In this document: one piece after another, positions 12,261 to 14,848 of the stretch
Layout: each line of letters begins with the position of its first letter
How positions within the stretch are numbered: position 1 is the stretch's first letter
Assembly: GCA_024762375.1 (NCBI GenBank)
Contig: JANTHQ010000015.1
Location: forward strand, 1-14,848
Source of the DNA: Anaerolineaceae bacterium
GTDB taxonomy: Bacteria > Chloroflexota > Anaerolineae > 4572-78
Reading direction: 5' to 3'
DNA length: 14,848 bases
Translations under genes and position numbers: made by a program
Notes under the pieces: model-generated
What the model was told of the DNA's origin: nothing
The model's input: only the letters and a program-made list of their open reading frames with translations
The model's database searches: none

Positions 12261-13031
12261 TTACTGAAATAAATTCCCAGCCACTTCCCACAACAGTTTC
12301 GCCGAAATGAGAAAGAGCACGGCGGCATACACTTTTTTGATTGCCGGTGTTTTGGCTTTGTGCATCATAAACCGTGCCCCAAACTGCGACCCCAGCAGCA
12401 CGGCAATCGCGGTGAACACGGTGATGCTCAGCGGGAATTGTCCGTGCGCCACGTGTCCCAAAAAACCGGAAAACGATGAAAACGTGACAACCATCGCCGT
12501 AGTGGCAGCAGCTTGCTTGGTGGGATAACCCATCCACATCAGCAATGGCACAATAATGAACCCGCCACCAATGCCGAGCATACCCCCCAGAAAACCGATG
12601 CCCAGCCCGCTGACGCCCCCCCAAATTGTGCGTTGTGATAGCGGCATCGCGATATGTTCACTGGCATCGGGTTTGCCGGCAACCATCGTCATCCGGACAG
12701 CGGCAGCCACCACCGCCACCGCGAATGCCGCCACCAGCCAATCGTGGGGAACCAGCGGCTCGACCAGCGCGCCAATCGGGGCGCCGATGACGGCAGCCAC
12801 CCCCATCAGCCACATCCCCTTCCAATCGACCAGCCCGGCGCGGCTATACGGTATCAGCGCCAGCGACGTGTTCAGCCCGTTCAGCAGCAGCCCCAGCGGG
12901 ATGGCGACGGTTTTAAAATCGAACCCAAGCCAGTGCAACGTGGGAATGTACACCATACCGCCACCCAAACCGAGCATTGCAAATAGAAATGAAGCCAACA
13001 AAATGATAACTGCTGCGAGAAATGTAATCAT
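12261..13031 (-). CDS. TauE/SafE-family (DUF81) membrane permease
   Basis: This 256-aa protein has about eight predicted transmembrane helices and the two family hallmarks LGLGGGMVYIP (20-30) and LGIGGGFIIVP (152-162), one in each half of the internally duplicated fold. The start at 13031 is preferred because AAGG (13040-13044 on the minus strand) stands 8 nt before it; an upstream in-frame ATG at 13070 has no good site. TauE/SafE proteins export or import sulfite, sulfoacetate, thiosulfate and related organic or inorganic sulfur anions. Next to a putative sulfur-oxyanion reductase it may remove sulfite or thiosulfate, but substrates vary widely in this family. It has its own promoter and is separated from torD by a strong terminator. 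Confidence 0.9.
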   Translation of the reverse strand: MITFLAAVIILLASFLFAMLGLGGGMVYIPTLHWLGFDFKTVAIPLGLLLNGLNTSLALIPYSRAGLVDWKGMWLMGVAAVIGAPIGALVEPLVPHDWLVAAFAVAVVAAAVRMTMVAGKPDASEHIAMPLSQRTIWGGVSGLGIGFLGGMLGIGGGFIIVPLLMWMGYPTKQAAATTAMVVTFSSFSGFLGHVAHGQFPLSITVFTAIAVLLGSQFGARFMMHKAKTPAIKKVYAAVLFLISAKLLWEVAGNLFQ

Positions 13032-13069
13032 GATGATATCCTTTCGGCACAGGTAAAATCTGTCTTTCA

Positions 13070-13098
13070 ATTACCTTCTATGATATACCCCCTGTCAA
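13070..13098 (-). promoter_or_regulatory. Promoter of the TauE/SafE permease gene
   Basis: On the minus strand a consensus -35 TTGACA (13093-13098) is followed after 17 bp by GGTAAT (13070-13075), which matches the -10 consensus at four of six positions. This leaves a leader of about 30 nt before the start at 13031. A perfect -35 with fair -10 suggests a moderate constitutive promoter. Confidence 0.5.
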
Positions 13099-13116
13099 AT
13101 TGTCGGTGAGGGTTTT

Positions 13117-13154
13117 AAAAAAATAGCACGCGGTGTGAATTGCATACCGCGTGC
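13117..13154 (-). terminator. Intrinsic terminator of the torD operon
   Basis: On the minus strand GCACGCGGT and ACCGCGTGC (13146-13154 and 13126-13134) form a perfect 9-bp GC-rich stem with an 11-nt loop. A run of seven T's follows (complement of A's at 13117-13123). It ends the minus-strand transcript 40 nt after torD and insulates the permease gene. Confidence 0.85.
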
Positions 13155-13193
13155 CAAAAAAGGGTGCAAAAAAATCAAACAGTTATCAACCGC

Positions 13194-13790
13194 TCATACA
13201 TAAATTTCACCCTGCGCTGCCGAAAATTCAAGGCGCATATTTTCCAGAAACGCGCCGAGCAAAATGCCCGTCTCACGGAAAAAATTCAGTTTGCTCGCTT
13301 GCTGAATGTCGGCGGCAAATTTGGGCATCCACGCCAGCAGATGGGTTTCAAAAAACGATGCGGCATCAGTCATAGCGTCATCATCGCCAACGGTGAGCAA
13401 AAACGCCATAAACTCCAACTCGACAGCGGCATGGTCAACATCTTCACCCGAAACCACAATCCTATGCTCGCGATAGATGCGGTCAACCGCTGCCGCCGAG
13501 TTACCGAGCAGTGTTCCCTCGCGATAGGCCGACTCGTAGGGCGGGCACGGCAAGTGCGGGTACGCGCTGATGAACAATCGGGTGTGTTCTGCTTGCAAAT
13601 GCTCCAACGGTATTTCTTTAAGTTGGTTGGTGGCGGTGATGAAGCCGGGCAGAGCACAACGCGGATTGTCCAGCGTGTTCAAGTCAATGGCGCTGATGGT
13701 TTTTTGCAATTGCGCGACAAACGTTGCGTCGGGGTAGGTAAAAGCCTGCGCTAACAGGCGAAACAAAATGGCGTGATTCCGCTGTGTCAT
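13194..13790 (-). CDS. TorD/DmsD-family molybdoenzyme chaperone
   Basis: This 198-aa all-alpha cytoplasmic protein starts at 13790, where AGAAGGA stands 6 nt upstream; an earlier in-frame ATG at 13838 would add a Pro-rich N-terminus not seen in the family. Family motifs are AEHTRLF (67-73), PCPPYESAYREGTLLG (81-96) and the DVDHAAVELEFMAFLL segment (117-132). TorD-like chaperones bind the Tat signal of a molybdoenzyme catalytic subunit and hold it for cofactor insertion before export. It is last in the minus-strand operon with an FdnH-like and a cytochrome b subunit, so its main client is probably the catalytic subunit encoded outside the window. It may also serve the Tat-exported enzyme at 6426-9623, whose operon has no chaperone gene. 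Confidence 0.92.
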   Translation of the reverse strand: MTQRNHAILFRLLAQAFTYPDATFVAQLQKTISAIDLNTLDNPRCALPGFITATNQLKEIPLEHLQAEHTRLFISAYPHLPCPPYESAYREGTLLGNSAAAVDRIYREHRIVVSGEDVDHAAVELEFMAFLLTVGDDDAMTDAASFFETHLLAWMPKFAADIQQASKLNFFRETGILLGAFLENMRLEFSAAQGEIYV

Positions 13791-13809
13791 AATCGTTTCC
13801 TTCTGGCAA

Positions 13810-13832
13810 GGGGAAACCGGTTTCGGTTCCCC
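13810..13832 (-). repeat. Intercistronic hairpin before torD
   Basis: On the minus strand GGGGAACC pairs with GGTTTCCCC with one bulged T, in the 61-nt gap between the cytochrome b and torD genes. It has no T-run and ends about 7 nt before the torD ribosome binding site. It could lower torD translation relative to the structural genes. Confidence 0.4.
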
Positions 13833-13851
13833 CTGCAATGGTGAGACAAAA

Positions 13852-14496
13852 TTAGTGGCTGGTTAACTTCCCTTCGCGCTTCATCTGCGCCAGCCATTTG
13901 GGATGTTCCAACTTGGCGTATGTCTCGGTAACATAACCGTTCCACATACCGGACAGCGCGCCGTACACAAAGACGAAGAAGATGTGCCCAATGGTGAGAA
14001 TTGCCAGCACGAACATCGCAATATCGTGGATAATCAGCATGATCATATAACCACTAGGCGAAATCCCTTTCCAGAGCCACAGCACCAGCCCGCTGGCAGC
14101 CACAACGACGATACCCACGATAATCGAGGCGTGATGAATTTTTTCGCCGGCATTGATGCGGCCCTGTGGCGGCAGATTTTTCGCCTTGCCGAAAACGTAT
14201 GGAATGAAATATTTGAACCATGCAATGTCATCGCTGTCATACGAAAATGAATCGTGGATGAGTTGCGAGAAACCATCCCAATCGGTGATGGCGTACAAAA
14301 TTGGCGTCACTATCAGCACGACGGCGGCAATGCGATGCACCAATCGCCCCGTTTCGCTGGCTGTCCACACCGAAACGGCGGGGATGAACAATGCCAATCC
14401 GCTGAATAGCAACACCAAAAACGCCAGGGTGAAAAGCCAATGCCAAATGCGCTGAGTCAATCGGTAGCGGGGAACGAGCGTTTCGTTGCTTTTCAT
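13852..14496 (-). CDS. Cytochrome b subunit, formate dehydrogenase gamma type (FdnI-like)
   Basis: This 214-aa membrane protein has four predicted transmembrane helices (about 18-40, 52-70, 123-142 and 152-178). Candidate heme b ligands are His19, His54, His121 or His122, His157 and His171; in FdnI-type proteins four histidines bind two hemes. The RYRLTQRIWHW start and the late His (157-171) helix are typical of the formate dehydrogenase/Ni-Fe hydrogenase cytochrome b family. Its ATG overlaps the stop of the iron-sulfur gene by 4 bp (ATGA), so the two are coupled. It would pass electrons from the iron-sulfur subunit to menaquinone. A thiosulfate reductase (PhsC-like) role is the main alternative, since the catalytic subunit gene lies beyond the window edge. 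Confidence 0.9.
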   Translation of the reverse strand: MKSNETLVPRYRLTQRIWHWLFTLAFLVLLFSGLALFIPAVSVWTASETGRLVHRIAAVVLIVTPILYAITDWDGFSQLIHDSFSYDSDDIAWFKYFIPYVFGKAKNLPPQGRINAGEKIHHASIIVGIVVVAASGLVLWLWKGISPSGYMIMLIIHDIAMFVLAILTIGHIFFVFVYGALSGMWNGYVTETYAKLEHPKWLAQMKREGKLTSH

Positions 14497-14848
14497 TGTT
14501 GCGCCTCCTTTTCAGATTCTTTTTCAAGTTCGGCGGCAACTTCCACGAAATGGTCCTTGGCGTTTTTTCGGGCATATCCGTAAACGCCCAGTGCGCCGAT
14601 GGTTGCCACCCCAATGCCGAGCGTGCCGATGTTTTTGCTGGCCGTGTGCGCGTGGGTCATGCCTGCGGCGGCGACATCCACCGGCAAGGCGTCCATATCG
14701 CTGGGTTTATCGGCGATGAAGTAAATTTTGGGATGCGTTCCCGCTTCCGGCGCGAGCGGTTTCGCCCGCCCGCTGTTGACCAGTTTCGATACTTCACTGT
14801 CGGGGTCATCCAAATCGCCGAAAATGCGCGCCCCGGCAAGACATGTGG
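14493..14848 (-). CDS. Iron-sulfur subunit of a formate dehydrogenase-like complex, C-terminal part
   Basis: Only the last 117 residues are in the window; the N-terminal part with most Fe-S ligands runs off the right edge. The visible part begins TCLAGARIFGDLDDPDSEVS, whose first Cys is the last ligand of a DmsB/FdnH-type ferredoxin fold. THPKIYFI follows, then a C-terminal transmembrane helix (about 20 residues, near 14583-14640) and a charged Glu/Lys-rich tail. A C-terminal helix like this anchors FdnH and FdoH in the membrane next to their cytochrome b. A shorter start such as TTG at 14813 is only a frame artefact, because homology continues upstream of it. The gene is coupled by overlap to the cytochrome b gene. 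Confidence 0.88.
   Translation of the reverse strand, partial: TCLAGARIFGDLDDPDSEVSKLVNSGRAKPLAPEAGTHPKIYFIADKPSDMDALPVDVAAAGMTHAHTASKNIGTLGIGVATIGALGVYGYARKNAKDHFVEVAAELEKESEKEAQQ

Overview
The window reads like part of the genome of an anaerobic or facultative, respiring bacterium with moderate GC content. My best guess is the Chloroflexota (Anaerolineae or Ardenticatenia-like). This rests on style only: lipoproteins with an Ala/Thr/Pro-rich stretch after the lipobox, a Pro-Thr-Gly tail, and several CISM-type (complex iron-sulfur molybdoenzyme) respiratory genes together. No rRNA, tRNA, CRISPR array, transposase or phage gene is visible. The taxonomy is inference.

Region 1 (1-3285, + strand) is a three-gene sensory operon with two 4-bp GTGA overlaps. 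It encodes a PhnD-like binding lipoprotein, a HAMP/HisKA_3 histidine kinase and a NarL/LuxR-type response regulator. This architecture is known from arsenite sensing (AioX-AioS-AioR). In TtrS/TtrR for tetrathionate the PhnD-like domain is fused to the kinase.

Region 2 (3286-3731) is a regulatory intergenic region. It holds a 79-bp palindromic MITE/REP-like repeat, a TATAAT -10 box inside a perfect 10-bp inverted repeat, and a leader of about 120 nt. The leader can fold in mutually exclusive ways and ends in a textbook intrinsic terminator only 20 nt before the next start codon. This is a candidate attenuator or unassigned riboswitch.

Region 3 (3732-11231, + strand) is the respiratory operon. 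In order it encodes a rhodanese lipoprotein, a 16-Cys four-cluster ferredoxin subunit, an NrfD/PsrC membrane subunit, a Tat-exported molybdopterin catalytic subunit (1065 aa, Cys Mo ligand), a membrane-anchored monoheme cytochrome c and a DUF59-Mrp ATPase. It ends in a strong terminator. The B-C-A order, the Tat signal and the sensor type point to the TtrA/SrdA/ArrA group of oxyanion reductases (tetrathionate, selenate or selenite, arsenate, polysulfide). The substrate cannot be fixed from sequence alone; a sulfur oxyanion is favoured because of the rhodanese and the nearby TauE/SafE permease.

Region 4 (11232-12250) has a second, inverted copy of the 79-bp repeat and an FmdE-family gene. Region 5 (12261-14848, - strand) holds a TauE/SafE permease with its own promoter. 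Upstream of it, separated by a terminator, are a TorD-like chaperone, an FdnI-like cytochrome b and the 3' end of an FdnH-like iron-sulfur subunit. This is the tail of a second CISM operon, probably a formate dehydrogenase.

Working model: a periplasmic oxyanion is sensed by the lipoprotein-kinase-regulator relay. The rhodanese-CISM-cytochrome operon is induced, with a second check at the RNA leader. Quinol from the formate dehydrogenase-like complex may feed the NrfD subunit. Mrp, FmdE and TorD probably help with Fe-S and molybdenum-cofactor assembly, and TauE/SafE may export a sulfur product.
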